Under the pieces are notes generated by a model that ran no database searches, was not told where the DNA came from, and saw nothing but the letters and a program-made list of their open reading frames with translations. A program made the translations under genes and the position numbers. From the NCBI GenBank assembly GCA_964404205.1, contig CAYOJD010000008.1, forward strand, positions 1-56,386: a DNA stretch of 56,386 nucleotides, written 5' to 3'. Within the stretch, counting starts at the first letter, position 1; each line of letters begins with the position of its first letter. This DNA comes from CAZWBR01 sp964404205. GTDB lineage: Bacteria; Bacteroidota; Bacteroidia; Bacteroidales; Prolixibacteraceae. Positions 24,977-34,052 of this stretch are shown piece by piece.

Positions 24977-26569
24977 ATGAAACTTCAACAGCAGAATATC
25001 GAGCGATATATTCCCTGGATACTGTTTGTTGCTCTTCTGGCTTATTATCTTTCGGGTTCCAATGCTTCCATTTTTATGTACGACGAGGCTCGAAATGCCG
25101 GCTGTGCCAGAGAGATGTTTGAACGGGCCGATATGGTGGTGCCAACTTTCAATTACGAGTTGCGTACCGATAAACCACCGCTGCATTATTGGTTTATGAT
25201 GGTTTCCTTTTCGCTTTTCGGGGTGAATGAGTTCTCTGCACGCCTCTTTTCAGCCATTTTGGGTGCCCTTACGGTGCTGATGATGTATTGTATGGCCCTC
25301 CGCTATTTTGGACTGAAAGCTGCACTCTATGCAGTATTGGTTTTTGCAACTTCGCTCAATCTACTGTTCGAATTTCACTTGGCTGTACCCGATCCTTATC
25401 TCATATTCTTCCTTACTGCCGCCCATTTTTCCTTTTTTCTATTTTACGACACCCGAAAAACCAGATATCTGTTGTGGTTATATCTGGCAACCGGATTGGC
25501 CATACTGGCCAAAGGGCCTGTAGCGTTGGGTTTTGTCGGACTGAATGGCATGATTTGGCTGTTGGTTAAAAAAGATTTCAACTGGAAAACCATTGCCGCT
25601 TTCAAAATTTGGCTGGGAATAGCTATTGTGGCCATTGTGGTTGCGCCCTGGGTGATTCAGGTTGGAATTGCCACCCAATGGGAGTGGCCCAAAGCTTTTA
25701 TCTTCGAACACAATATCAGCCGTTTTTCCAATGAAATGGAAGGGCACGGCGGGCTTTTTTTGTTGATTCCTGCTTTTGCGATGCTGGCCTTTCTTCCCTT
25801 TTCGGTGTTTCTGTATCAAGCCTACCGAAAAGCCTTCCGGATGGCACGACAGAATGATTTTATACTCTGGTCGATTATTGTTTCGCTGGTGATACTGATT
25901 TTCTTCAGTTTCTCGGCTACAAAATTGCCCAACTATCCAATGCCGGCTTATCCGTTTGTCGCACTGATTCTGGGTTATTATCTGTCAGATAGTCTGATGA
26001 AAGAGATGACTTCGATGTTGCTTGTTAATATTTTGATTGGCGTTGCCATTCCCGTGGCCGGATATATTGCCATCAGTAAAAATCCAAATCTGGTGAGCAT
26101 CACTCCGGTGCTTTATCTGTTGACATTAATTCCGATAACGGCTGTTTTGGCCCTGCTCTTTTCGATGAAAGGTTTTTCGAAATGGTGGATGCTGGGCACT
26201 TTGGCATCGGGATGGATAGTGGCCGGTTGGCTGACCTTTTCATTCGTTATGCCCGACATCAGTCGCAATGAGCCCGGTGTAAAAGCGGCTGCCGCGATGG
26301 ACAAAACCCGACCTGTGGCCTATTACAAACAGTTAAACTCGTCATTTCCCTTCTATCTTCAAAAACCAATTTATCGTTTGGAAAGTCAGGATGAGGTGGT
26401 GAAGTTTTTCAATATGTATCCATCAGGCTATCTGATAACGACTGCAGGACATGCTAAAGATTTGGATTTGAAGCCACTGAGTAAACTGATTGGGCAGAAG
26501 GAGTTATTCGAATCGCCCACGACTGAGGTCTATTATTGGCCGCTGGCCAACCCTGAAAAGGTTGAATAG
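24977..26569 (+). CDS. GT39-family (ArnT/PMT-like) membrane glycosyltransferase
   Basis: The 530-aa protein has 11-13 predicted membrane helices in the PMT_2/ArnT pattern. The first periplasmic loop holds the acidic pair Asp36-Glu37 in MYDEARNAGCAREM, and RTDKPPLHYWFMM follows. These loops form the catalytic site that transfers a sugar from a polyprenyl-phosphate donor to lipid or protein. The acceptor, such as lipid A, lipoprotein or a secreted protein, cannot be deduced. It has its own promoter. The downstream Nramp gene also has one, so they are probably separate units. Confidence 0.88.
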   Translation: MKLQQQNIERYIPWILFVALLAYYLSGSNASIFMYDEARNAGCAREMFERADMVVPTFNYELRTDKPPLHYWFMMVSFSLFGVNEFSARLFSAILGALTVLMMYCMALRYFGLKAALYAVLVFATSLNLLFEFHLAVPDPYLIFFLTAAHFSFFLFYDTRKTRYLLWLYLATGLAILAKGPVALGFVGLNGMIWLLVKKDFNWKTIAAFKIWLGIAIVAIVVAPWVIQVGIATQWEWPKAFIFEHNISRFSNEMEGHGGLFLLIPAFAMLAFLPFSVFLYQAYRKAFRMARQNDFILWSIIVSLVILIFFSFSATKLPNYPMPAYPFVALILGYYLSDSLMKEMTSMLLVNILIGVAIPVAGYIAISKNPNLVSITPVLYLLTLIPITAVLALLFSMKGFSKWWMLGTLASGWIVAGWLTFSFVMPDISRNEPGVKAAAAMDKTRPVAYYKQLNSSFPFYLQKPIYRLESQDEVVKFFNMYPSGYLITTAGHAKDLDLKPLSKLIGQKELFESPTTEVYYWPLANPEKVE

Positions 26570-26603
26570 TTAAAAAAATAAACCCATCAGACCATTTTCA
26601 GGT

Positions 26604-26611
26604 TATATTTG
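26604..26611 (+). promoter_or_regulatory. Bacteroidota -7 promoter box (TATATTTG)
   Basis: TATATTTG matches TAnnTTTG, 19 nt before the Nramp transporter ATG at 26631. Confidence 0.6.
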
Positions 26612-26630
26612 AAATTCGAAGTCAATAAAG

Positions 26631-27908
26631 ATGCTGAAAAAGTTTACAGAATATATCAAAAATATCGACCGAAAAGATTACCGGCCAAGATTTGGGGCCT
26701 TCGAAATCTTTAAATATATCGGTCCGGGATTGCTGGTTACCGTTGGTTTTATCGATCCGGGCAACTGGGCCTCGAATCTGGGTGCCGGTGCCGAATACGG
26801 TTACCAGTTGTTGTGGATGGTCACCTTTTCGACCATTATGTTGATAATGTTGCAACACAACGTTGCCCACCTGGGCATTGCTACCGGCTTATGCCTTTCT
26901 GAAGCAACTACCCGCTACATGAAACCCGGTTATTCTACGGTGGTGCTGATAACGGCCATTCTGGCTTCGGTATCCACTTCATTGGCCGAGATTCTGGGTG
27001 GCGCCATTGCCCTGAATATGCTTTTCGATATCCCTATCCGTGCCGGTGCTGTTCTGGTGGTTATCTTTGTACTGATAATGCTTTTTACCAATGGCTACCG
27101 AATGATCGAAAAATGGATTATTGCATTCGTTTCGGTTATCGGGTTATCTTTTATCTACGAACTTTCACTGGTTCAAATCGATTGGGATACAGCTATTCGT
27201 TCGTGGGTAACCCCCAGTTTCCCGAAAGGCTCAATGATTTTGATTATGAGTGTGCTTGGTGCGGTGGTGATGCCTCATAACCTTTTTCTCCATTCCGAAG
27301 TAATCCAGAGCCGCCAGTGGAACCTGCAGGATGAGAAAGTGATTGAAAAGCAGTTGCGCTACGAATTTCTCGATACCTTGATTTCGATGGTTATCGGATG
27401 GGCCATTAACAGTGCCATGATTTTGCTGGCAGCCGCAACTTTCTTTCAGGCGGGCACTGTGGTAACAGAGCTCCAACAGGCCAAAGGATTGCTGGAACCC
27501 CTACTGGGTTCGCATGCGGCCATCGTTTTTGCCGTTGCCTTGCTTTTTGCTGGAGTCGCTTCTACCATCACTTCGGGAATGGCTGCGGGTACTATTTTCT
27601 CAGGGATTTACGGCGAGCCTTACGATATCAAAGACAATCACACCCGTTTGGGAATAGCCATCTCGTTTGTGGTTGCATTGTTGATTATTCTATTTATTTC
27701 CAATCCTTTCAAAGGGCTTATCTATTCGCAGATGATTCTCAGTATACAGTTGCCTATAACCATCTTTGTGCAGGTTTGGCTCACCTCTTCCGAGAAAGTG
27801 ATGGGCAAATATAAGAACAGCCGGGCCAATGCCATTTCACTCTACGCCATTGGGGGCATTGTAACCCTGTTGAATATTGCGCTCTTTGCCAGTTTTTTCA
27901 TCCAATGA
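26631..27908 (+). CDS. Nramp-family divalent metal transporter
   Basis: The 425-aa, 11-helix protein is an Nramp (MntH-type) H+-coupled importer of Mn2+ or Fe2+. Both metal-binding motifs are seen. The unwound TM1 reads GFIDPGNWAS with the Asp-Pro-Gly-Asn ligands. TM6 reads AVVMPHNLFLHSEVIQSR with the canonical Met-Pro-His. The intact Met favours a transition-metal selective member rather than the Mg2+-type NRMT. It is followed by a methyltransferase and a CorA Mg2+ channel. Confidence 0.92.
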   Translation: MLKKFTEYIKNIDRKDYRPRFGAFEIFKYIGPGLLVTVGFIDPGNWASNLGAGAEYGYQLLWMVTFSTIMLIMLQHNVAHLGIATGLCLSEATTRYMKPGYSTVVLITAILASVSTSLAEILGGAIALNMLFDIPIRAGAVLVVIFVLIMLFTNGYRMIEKWIIAFVSVIGLSFIYELSLVQIDWDTAIRSWVTPSFPKGSMILIMSVLGAVVMPHNLFLHSEVIQSRQWNLQDEKVIEKQLRYEFLDTLISMVIGWAINSAMILLAAATFFQAGTVVTELQQAKGLLEPLLGSHAAIVFAVALLFAGVASTITSGMAAGTIFSGIYGEPYDIKDNHTRLGIAISFVVALLIILFISNPFKGLIYSQMILSIQLPITIFVQVWLTSSEKVMGKYKNSRANAISLYAIGGIVTLLNIALFASFFIQ

Positions 27909-27933
27909 GATGCGTAATGCTGCTGCCTATTCC

Positions 27934-27941
27934 TATCTTTG
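27934..27941 (+). promoter_or_regulatory. Bacteroidota -7 promoter box (TATCTTTG)
   Basis: TATCTTTG lies 48 nt before the methyltransferase ATG at 27990. It overlaps the upstream in-frame start at 27939, which is therefore unlikely to be used. Confidence 0.6.
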
Positions 27942-27989
27942 AGAAATAGAAAGCACTGCAACAATTATAATGACCAAACATCTGACTTT

Positions 27990-28718
27990 ATGGCTATTTT
28001 GAAAAAACATCACGATCCGATAGGCCAGGCCGTTCTCGATTACTGGAATGGCGAAAGTGGCCATAATATTCTGGTGCAGACCGACATTGCAGAAGACGAA
28101 TATCTCACACCCGCTTATTTTTTCCGTACGTTCGATGCAATGCCTGTCCAGGAACAGGAGGCACTGAAGCGATGCCGTGGGAAGGTTCTCGACGTAGGAG
28201 CCGGTGCAGGGGCACACTCAATGTGGTTGCAGGAGAATGGTTTTGATGTCGATTCGCTCGATATTTCGCCACTCTCGTGCGAGGTAATGCAGAAACGGGG
28301 AATCCGTAATGTGCTGCTTCAGGATGTGTATTCGCTTACCGAAAATAAATACGACACCATTTTGTTGTTGATGAACGGGGCCGGTGTGGCGCAAACCCTC
28401 CCGGGACTGGAGAACCTACTCCACCAACTGAAAAAATTACTCCATCCGGGTGGCCGCATACTGGCTGATTCGTCTGATTTACTCTATCTTTTTACCGACG
28501 AGAATGGCGACACCTGGATTGATATTGGTTCCGATTCGTACTACGGCGAGATGGAATACCGCCTTACCTATCGTAAAACCAAAGGTAAACCATTCCCGTG
28601 GCTCTATGTCGATCCCGAAACCTTTGCCGATTATGCCGTACGTTGCGGATTCAGGATTATTGAAAAAATTGCAGGCTCCCACTACGACTATTTGATTGAG
28701 ATTGTGCTGGACAAATAA
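27990..28718 (+). CDS. class I SAM-dependent methyltransferase
   Basis: The 242-aa protein contains methyltransferase motif I GKVLDVGAGAGAHSMWL, the post-I acidic segment VDSLDISPLSCEVM, and ILLLMNGAGVAQTLPGL and LLHPGGRILADSSDL as motifs IV and VI. The substrate is unknown. ATG 27990 follows a -7 box, which is why the longer frame was not used. The next gene, corA, starts 25 nt downstream and is probably co-transcribed. Confidence 0.87.
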   Translation: MAILKKHHDPIGQAVLDYWNGESGHNILVQTDIAEDEYLTPAYFFRTFDAMPVQEQEALKRCRGKVLDVGAGAGAHSMWLQENGFDVDSLDISPLSCEVMQKRGIRNVLLQDVYSLTENKYDTILLLMNGAGVAQTLPGLENLLHQLKKLLHPGGRILADSSDLLYLFTDENGDTWIDIGSDSYYGEMEYRLTYRKTKGKPFPWLYVDPETFADYAVRCGFRIIEKIAGSHYDYLIEIVLDK

Positions 28719-28743
28719 ACAATAACGAATAACCGAAATAACG

Positions 28744-29838
28744 ATGAAAAACCGGGGAAAGTTAAAACGGATGGATGTCCGTAAAATTGTTCCAAAAACG
28801 GCAGTCAAAGGGGCAGTCCCGGGAACGATTTCCTATGTCGGAAAGCCTCGGAATGAGCAGATTAAGTTCGATATTGTCGAGTACGACGAAAGTGGCATTA
28901 CCGAGCATACTGCCGATACACTGAGCAAACTGACCGATGTAATCGCCTCTCCGGCCAAAAAATGGATAAAAGTCACGGGGGTTCACGATGCCGATTTATT
29001 GAAAGATATTGGCAATTACTTTTCTATCAACCATCTCGATCTCGAAGATATAGCCAACACGACCCAACGCCCCCGAATCGAGGAACGTGATAACTATATT
29101 TTTATCGTGATGAAGCTGCTCCAGCTCGATAGCGAAACCGGAGACGTGGTGATTGAACAGGTGAGTATCCTGATGGGAAAGAAATGGGTTATCTCTTTTC
29201 ATGAAACCGAACTACAGCCCTTCGATATTCTGCGACAACGCATTCTTTCGGGCAAAGGGCGCATCATGAAAATGCAAACCGATTATCTGGCTTTCGCGAT
29301 AGCAGATGTGGTTATAGACCAGTATTTTAACTTGATTGATGATATTGGTGAAACCATCGAAGATACCGAAGAACGGCTTATCCTCGAGCCCGACCGCAGC
29401 AGCCAGGAATCTATCTATCGGTTGAAACGAAGACTGGTTTATGTAAAGAAAAGCATTGCTCCGGTGCGCGAAGTGGTCAATACGCTGCAACGATCCGAGC
29501 ATCCACTTATTCACGACGAAACCAGAATCTATTTCCGAAATATCTACGATCATACCATTCAGGTTATCGAAACGATTGAAAGCTTGCGCGATATCACCTC
29601 TGGGATGATGGATTTATACCTTTCGACGGTAAGCAACCGGATGAATGAAATCATGAAGGTGCTGACTATCTTCTCGGCGGTATTTATCCCGCTTACCTTT
29701 CTGGCCGGTGTTTACGGCATGAACTTCAAATATCTTCCCGAGACCGGGTGGCACTGGGGCTATTTTGCTTTCTGGGGAGTTTGTATTATTTTGGCTTTGT
29801 TTATGTTAGTGATTTTTAAACGTCGAAAATGGCTGTGA
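28744..29838 (+). CDS. corA: CorA magnesium/cobalt channel
   Basis: The 364-aa protein has a large cytoplasmic alpha/beta funnel domain, a long stalk helix and two C-terminal membrane helices. The signature loop GVYGMNF lies after TM1 and forms the Mg2+ selectivity filter. The C-terminus ends with the basic cluster KRRKWL. Its partner in the transcript is the methyltransferase. Substrate is probably Mg2+, with Co2+ or Ni2+ possible. Confidence 0.95.
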   Translation: MKNRGKLKRMDVRKIVPKTAVKGAVPGTISYVGKPRNEQIKFDIVEYDESGITEHTADTLSKLTDVIASPAKKWIKVTGVHDADLLKDIGNYFSINHLDLEDIANTTQRPRIEERDNYIFIVMKLLQLDSETGDVVIEQVSILMGKKWVISFHETELQPFDILRQRILSGKGRIMKMQTDYLAFAIADVVIDQYFNLIDDIGETIEDTEERLILEPDRSSQESIYRLKRRLVYVKKSIAPVREVVNTLQRSEHPLIHDETRIYFRNIYDHTIQVIETIESLRDITSGMMDLYLSTVSNRMNEIMKVLTIFSAVFIPLTFLAGVYGMNFKYLPETGWHWGYFAFWGVCIILALFMLVIFKRRKWL

Positions 29839-29916
29839 TAAAAGACACAAGACCAAACATTGAAGATCAAGTAATTTCTAATTCATCACTCATCATTTCT
29901 AATTCATCATTCAAAT

Positions 29917-30966
29917 ATGAAACCCATTGTAACAGCTATTGCCTCGTTTGGAATGTCCGGACAGGTGTTTCACGGGCCGGCACTGAAAGTATTGCCACAA
30001 TACAAGATTCATAAGATTCTGGAACGCCAAAAAAATATCTCGGCCGTTCGTTATCCCGAGGCAACCATCGTACGGAGTTACAACGAAATTATCAACGACC
30101 CCGACGTAGAACTGGTGATTGTCAATACCCCTGACTTTCTTCATTTTGAGATGGCACAGCAGGCCCTCGCCGCCGGGAAACATGTGGTGGTTGAGAAACC
30201 GTTTGTGAAACATAGCGACCATGCCCGCCAATTGATTGAACTGGCCCGCGATAAAGGGGTAATCCTTACTGTTTATCAAAATCGTCGTCTCGATAACGGA
30301 TATCTGACGGTGAAAAAGATATTGGACCAAAAGCTGCTGGGCCGTTTGGTTGAGTATGAAACCCATTTCGACCGCTACCGAAACTTTATTCAGGAGGGCT
30401 CGTGGAAGGAAGATGGCGACGAACGTACCGGCGTGCTCTTCAATCTGGGCTCGCACATGGTCGATCAGGCGCTCTCCCTTTTTGGCGCCCCTCAGGCGGT
30501 AACCGCCCATATTTCTGTTCTGCGCACCAATGGCCGTACGGCCGACAACTACGATATCAAACTGCATTATACCGGTTTTAAAGCCACCTTGCGCTGCTCG
30601 TACCTCACGCGCGAAATGGGACCTCAATATATTCTCCACGGCACCGAAGGCTCTTTCCTGAAAATGGGCACCGACCCGCAGGAAGAGATGCTCAAGCAAA
30701 ATCGTCTGCCCAACGAACCCAACTGGGGCAGTGAGCCCGAATGCGACTGGGGTACCATTAATACTTCCGTAGGCGGAATGCACATCCGCGGGAAAGTGGA
30801 AACTGTTCCGGGTAACTATGTGGCTTTTTATGAGAATCTTGCACAGGCCATGCGTGGCGAAGCTTCCCTGATGGTCAAGCCGGAAGAGGCATTGATGACC
30901 ATTCGCATACTCGAAGCTTGCCTCGAAAGCAACCGGCTACAAAAAACCATTGCATTTATTCCTTAA
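29917..30966 (+). CDS. Gfo/Idh/MocA-family oxidoreductase
   Basis: The 349-aa NAD(P)-dependent oxidoreductase has an N-terminal Rossmann domain (TAIASFGMSGQVFHGPAL), the VIVNTPDFLHFEMAQQALAAGKHVVVEKPF block with the catalytic EKP motif, and a C-terminal alpha/beta domain. It most resembles the YdgJ/YhhX branch by its start and the GPAL segment. The substrate is probably a sugar or polyol. The 78 bp upstream contains two near-identical copies of ATTTCTAATTCATCA. No promoter box was clear. Confidence 0.88.
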   Translation: MKPIVTAIASFGMSGQVFHGPALKVLPQYKIHKILERQKNISAVRYPEATIVRSYNEIINDPDVELVIVNTPDFLHFEMAQQALAAGKHVVVEKPFVKHSDHARQLIELARDKGVILTVYQNRRLDNGYLTVKKILDQKLLGRLVEYETHFDRYRNFIQEGSWKEDGDERTGVLFNLGSHMVDQALSLFGAPQAVTAHISVLRTNGRTADNYDIKLHYTGFKATLRCSYLTREMGPQYILHGTEGSFLKMGTDPQEEMLKQNRLPNEPNWGSEPECDWGTINTSVGGMHIRGKVETVPGNYVAFYENLAQAMRGEASLMVKPEEALMTIRILEACLESNRLQKTIAFIP

Positions 30967-31044
30967 CCTGGTTCGCGTTGCCCAGATTCGACTGGCTCCA
31001 GGGATTTCACTGCCCCGGTATTCTATCGTTCGCTTAAAAGTTGC

Positions 31045-31052
31045 TATCTTTG
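31045..31052 (+). promoter_or_regulatory. Bacteroidota -7 promoter box (TATCTTTG)
   Basis: TATCTTTG followed by C, 21 nt before the argS ATG at 31074. It rules out the upstream in-frame start at 31041. Confidence 0.68.
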
Positions 31053-31073
31053 CGCTTCGAAAATCAGCACGAT

Positions 31074-32864
31074 ATGGATATTGAATTGATTCTGAAAGAT
31101 AAAGTGATTGAAGCGGTGAAAACGCTCTGGGAACAGGAAGTCGATGAAAAATTGGTACAGATACAGATGACCCGCCGCGAATTCGAAGGCGATAAAACGG
31201 TTGTCGTTTTCCCTTTTACCAAAATGTCGAAAAAGGGACCCGAAGCTACCGGCGAGGAGTTAGGCCGTTTCCTCACCGACAATATCTCTGAAGTCTCTGG
31301 GTTTAATGTCGTGAAGGGATTTCTGAACCTGACCATCAGCGATGGTTTCTGGCTCAACAGTTTCAATCAGGCTGCTGCCAATGCACAATTTGGTTTCCAG
31401 CCGGTAACCGACCAATCGGAACTGGTGATGATTGAATATTCATCGCCCAATACCAATAAGCCGCTGCACCTCGGCCATATCCGCAATAACCTGCTTGGTT
31501 ACTCGCTCAGCGAGATTATGAAAGCGAACGGATATAAGGTGGTGAAAACCAATATTGTAAACGACCGTGGTATCCATATCTGCAAATCGATGCTGGCCTG
31601 GCAGAAGATGGGAAATGGCGAAACACCCCAGTCGTCAGGCAAAAAAGGCGACCATCTGGTGGGCGAATATTACGTGAAATTCGATAAGCTCTACAAAAAA
31701 GAGGTAGGCGAATTGGTTGCAACAGGGATGAGCGAAGAGGAGGCCAAAGAGAAAGCGCCGTCAATAAACGAAGCGCGTGAAATGCTCCGTAAATGGGAAG
31801 CCGGCGACGAAGAGGTACGCTCACTCTGGCGAACCATGAATGGTTGGGTGTACGAAGGCTTTAATGAAACCTACAAGTTGTTGGGTGTCGATTTCGATAA
31901 AATCTATTACGAGTCGGAAACCTATACCAAGGGGCGCGACGAAGCACTTCGAGGGGTAAAAGAGGGAATTTTCGAACAGATGGACGATACCTCTGTCTGG
32001 GCTGACCTTACTGCCGAAGGGCTCGACCGCAAAATCCTGCTCCGCTCCGACGGTACTTCAGTTTATATGACACAGGATATTGGTACGGCGCAATTGCGCT
32101 TTCGCGACTATCCCATCGACCATATGATTTATGTGGTGGGCAACGAACAGAATTACCATTTTCAGGTACTCTCGCTGCTGCTCGACAAACTGGGCTACAA
32201 GTGGGGCAAAGATCTGTACCACTTCTCGTATGGCATGGTCGAACTGCCCAATGGCCGGATGAAATCGCGCGAAGGTACCGTTGTCGATGCCGATGATTTG
32301 GTAGCCGGAATGATTGATGTGGCCCGTCAGGTCTCGGCCGAACTGGGCAAACTCGAAGGTTACAGCACCGAAGAAAAAGAGAATATCTACCGCATTGTGG
32401 CGTTGGGCGCACTGAAATATTTCATTCTGAAGGTCGACCCGAAAAAGACCATGCTCTTTAATCCTGAAGAGTCTATCGATTTCAATGGTAACACAGGTCC
32501 CTTTATTCAATACACCTATGCCCGTATCCAGAGTGTGCTGCGCAAAGCAGAAGCATCGGGGGTCGTTATCCCGGCAGCAGTCGGTGATGCCGAATTAAAC
32601 GAAAAAGAGCGGTCGCTTATCAAGAGTATCACGCTCTTCCCGTCGGTGGTTAAGGATGCAGGCAGCAACCATTCGCCGGCAGTGGTGGCCAATTATATCT
32701 ACGATTTGGTGAAGGAGTTTAACCAGTTCTATCACGACTACAGCATTATGAACGAACCCAACGAAATGAGCCGCGGTTTCCGTTTGGCACTGGCCAAAGT
32801 AGTGGGCAATACCGTCAAGAATGGTTTATCGTTATTGGGCGTAGAAGTTCCGGAAAGAATGTAA
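31074..32864 (+). CDS. argS: arginyl-tRNA synthetase
   Basis: The 596-aa class I synthetase charges tRNA-Arg. The HIGH-type motif is HLGHI (His132 to His135) in SSPNTNKPLHLGHIRNN, and the KMSK-type loop reads GRMKSREGTVVD, as usual for ArgRS. The N-terminal Add-1 domain and the C-terminal anticodon-binding all-helical domain are both present. The protein ends VEVPERM, with the usual C-terminal Met. Full length. Confidence 0.97.
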   Translation: MDIELILKDKVIEAVKTLWEQEVDEKLVQIQMTRREFEGDKTVVVFPFTKMSKKGPEATGEELGRFLTDNISEVSGFNVVKGFLNLTISDGFWLNSFNQAAANAQFGFQPVTDQSELVMIEYSSPNTNKPLHLGHIRNNLLGYSLSEIMKANGYKVVKTNIVNDRGIHICKSMLAWQKMGNGETPQSSGKKGDHLVGEYYVKFDKLYKKEVGELVATGMSEEEAKEKAPSINEAREMLRKWEAGDEEVRSLWRTMNGWVYEGFNETYKLLGVDFDKIYYESETYTKGRDEALRGVKEGIFEQMDDTSVWADLTAEGLDRKILLRSDGTSVYMTQDIGTAQLRFRDYPIDHMIYVVGNEQNYHFQVLSLLLDKLGYKWGKDLYHFSYGMVELPNGRMKSREGTVVDADDLVAGMIDVARQVSAELGKLEGYSTEEKENIYRIVALGALKYFILKVDPKKTMLFNPEESIDFNGNTGPFIQYTYARIQSVLRKAEASGVVIPAAVGDAELNEKERSLIKSITLFPSVVKDAGSNHSPAVVANYIYDLVKEFNQFYHDYSIMNEPNEMSRGFRLALAKVVGNTVKNGLSLLGVEVPERM

Positions 32865-32887
32865 AAACCAACACAATATGGAACGAA

Positions 32888-32917
32888 ATAAGGCAGCCAG
32901 ATGGCTGCCTTATTTTT
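32888..32917. terminator. intrinsic terminator between argS and DUF4332 gene
   Basis: A perfect 11-bp stem, ATAAGGCAGCC (32888-32898) with GGCTGCCTTAT (32903-32913), and a 4-nt loop, followed by TTTTTT on the plus strand. It lies between convergent genes and may act on both. Confidence 0.85.
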
Positions 32918-32954
32918 TGCTTTTTCTGAGAGCTTTCAACAAGCCCCGGTTGCT

Positions 32955-33359
32955 TTAATAAGTGACAACCGGTGGTAATTCTTTAGCCTGGTTGATAAAA
33001 TCTTCAACTTGCGAAAGCGCAGGGACTGCACGGGTCAGTTTCTTTTCAGCCTGAACCTCTACCAGTTTGGCATGCAGGTTTTCGGCATTTCGGTTACGAA
33101 GTTCCTTAACGGTATCGACACCTGCCGCCTCAAGCAGTTCAGAAAACTGGGCACCAACGCCTTTGATTCGATAAAGGTCAGCCTTATTGACCCAGTTTAA
33201 AATCTTGGCTTCGTCAATGCCCGTCTCTTCGGCAAGTTTTTTTCGATCAGCTTTCGAGGCACCTGCTTCGAGCAACTTCTCAACTGAATTGACACCGGCA
33301 CCCTTTAATTTCTCTTCCATTACGGGACCAATCCCTTCAATGTCAACAATCGGTTTCAT
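32955..33359 (-). CDS. DUF4332 helix-hairpin-helix protein
   Basis: The 134-aa protein contains two helix-hairpin-helix units. The first is IVDIEGIGPVMEEKLKGAGV at the N-terminus and the second LYRIKGVGAQFSELLEAAGV in the middle. This is the DUF4332 pattern, related to the HhH folds of DNA-binding proteins such as RecR, ligase and polymerase accessory domains. Non-sequence-specific nucleic-acid binding is likely but unproven. I used ATG 33359, which puts the first HhH directly at the N-terminus. The longer frame starts with a low-complexity leader. Confidence 0.8.
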   Translation of the reverse strand: MKPIVDIEGIGPVMEEKLKGAGVNSVEKLLEAGASKADRKKLAEETGIDEAKILNWVNKADLYRIKGVGAQFSELLEAAGVDTVKELRNRNAENLHAKLVEVQAEKKLTRAVPALSQVEDFINQAKELPPVVTY

Positions 33360-33509
33360 TGGATATAACTTTTTTGGTAAATAATAAGATTTTAAAATAT
33401 TTAACAGATTAAAAAGGGCTTGGTTCATGATTGAACAGAAAAATATATAACGATAAGAATAAGTCATCATTTTTAAGGGATATCAATATTGCAATTCTCA
33501 AAAAAAGCC

Positions 33510-33517
33510 TATTTTTG
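33510..33517 (+). promoter_or_regulatory. Bacteroidota promoter of tRNA-Gly (TATTTTTG)
   Basis: TATTTTTG is a perfect -7 box, with TTG at 33489-33491 as the -33 element (18-nt spacer), 11 nt before the tRNA. Confidence 0.7.
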
Positions 33518-33528
33518 CCACACAACAG

Positions 33529-33601
33529 GCGGAAGTAGCTCAGTCGGTAGAGCATCAGCTTCCCAAGCTGAGGGTCGCGAGTTCGAGTCTCGTTTTCCGC
33601 T
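33529..33601 (+). tRNA. tRNA-Gly (anticodon CCC)
   Basis: A full cloverleaf can be drawn. The acceptor stem is GCGGAAG with TTTCCGC, and the D-arm begins TAGCTCAGTCGGTAGAGCA. The anticodon stem is TCAGC/GCTGA with loop TTCCCAA (anticodon CCC). The T arm is GCGAG-TTCGAGT-CTCGT, and the discriminator is T. CCA is not encoded. CCC reads the glycine codon GGG. Confidence 0.95.
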
Positions 33602-33608
33602 CAAATGC

Positions 33609-33643
33609 AAGAGAGTCAAATTCAATATTTGGCTCTCTTTTTG
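33609..33643 (+). terminator. intrinsic terminator of tRNA-Gly
   Basis: AAGAGAGTCAAAT (33609-33621) pairs with ATTTGGCTCTCTT (33627-33639) with one G-U pair, followed by TTTG. Confidence 0.8.
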
Positions 33644-34052
33644 TTAGGCCTTTTACCTCGAAACTTTACCGATTTCAGCCCATCAGTTCGTTTTGCATCT
33701 GAGATGATTCAATGGCAAATGTTCAAATTCATGCCAAATTAAATTTGGACCATAATAAATTGCCGCAGCTATGGCTAAAGCCCCGTTGGAATATTTGATT
33801 TTTATCTAACGCCATAAATGGCGTTGCTAATCGGACGCATTTCAGAAGGCCATCGAATTTATTAATTGCAGTTTTTTTAAATTCAAATACCCAATCAAAT
33901 TTGAACGACAATGAATAGCCGCAGCCTTCAGGCTACGGTTATCGAAAACGAACCTGCCACAATGAACGAGTTGTCTATCGCAACCATATCAATCATTCAC
34001 AGGGAAATTGTATTTTTGAATGTGTTGAAATTCAAATTAAGAACCTGAAGTT
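33644..34052. other. repeat-rich non-coding tract before the Y1 transposase
   Basis: No convincing gene is seen in this 409-bp stretch. It contains several short hairpins: GGCTAAAGCC at about 33772-33781, the 18-bp palindrome AACGCCATAAATGGCGTT at 33809-33826, and AGCCTTCAGGCT inside a longer imperfect stem at about 33914-33942. These are the kind of sites used by Y1 (HUH) transposases. The 56-bp repeat listed separately begins at 33811. Confidence 0.6.
33811..33866 (+). repeat. 56-bp direct repeat, left copy (REP/IS-end-like)
   Basis: The sequence starting GCCATAAATGGCGTTGCTAA and ending TTTATTAAT recurs almost unchanged at 34526-34580, in the same orientation, on the other side of the Y1 transposase. 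It starts within an 18-bp palindrome. Direct rather than inverted orientation of hairpin ends is characteristic of IS200/IS605-type elements and REP-linked transposases. Confidence 0.85.

Noticed and set aside
29873..29915. two near-copies of ATTTCTAATTCATCA before the Gfo/Idh gene
   Set aside because: Short, A/T-rich and next to a simple-sequence leader; could arise by slippage, so not reported as a regulatory site.
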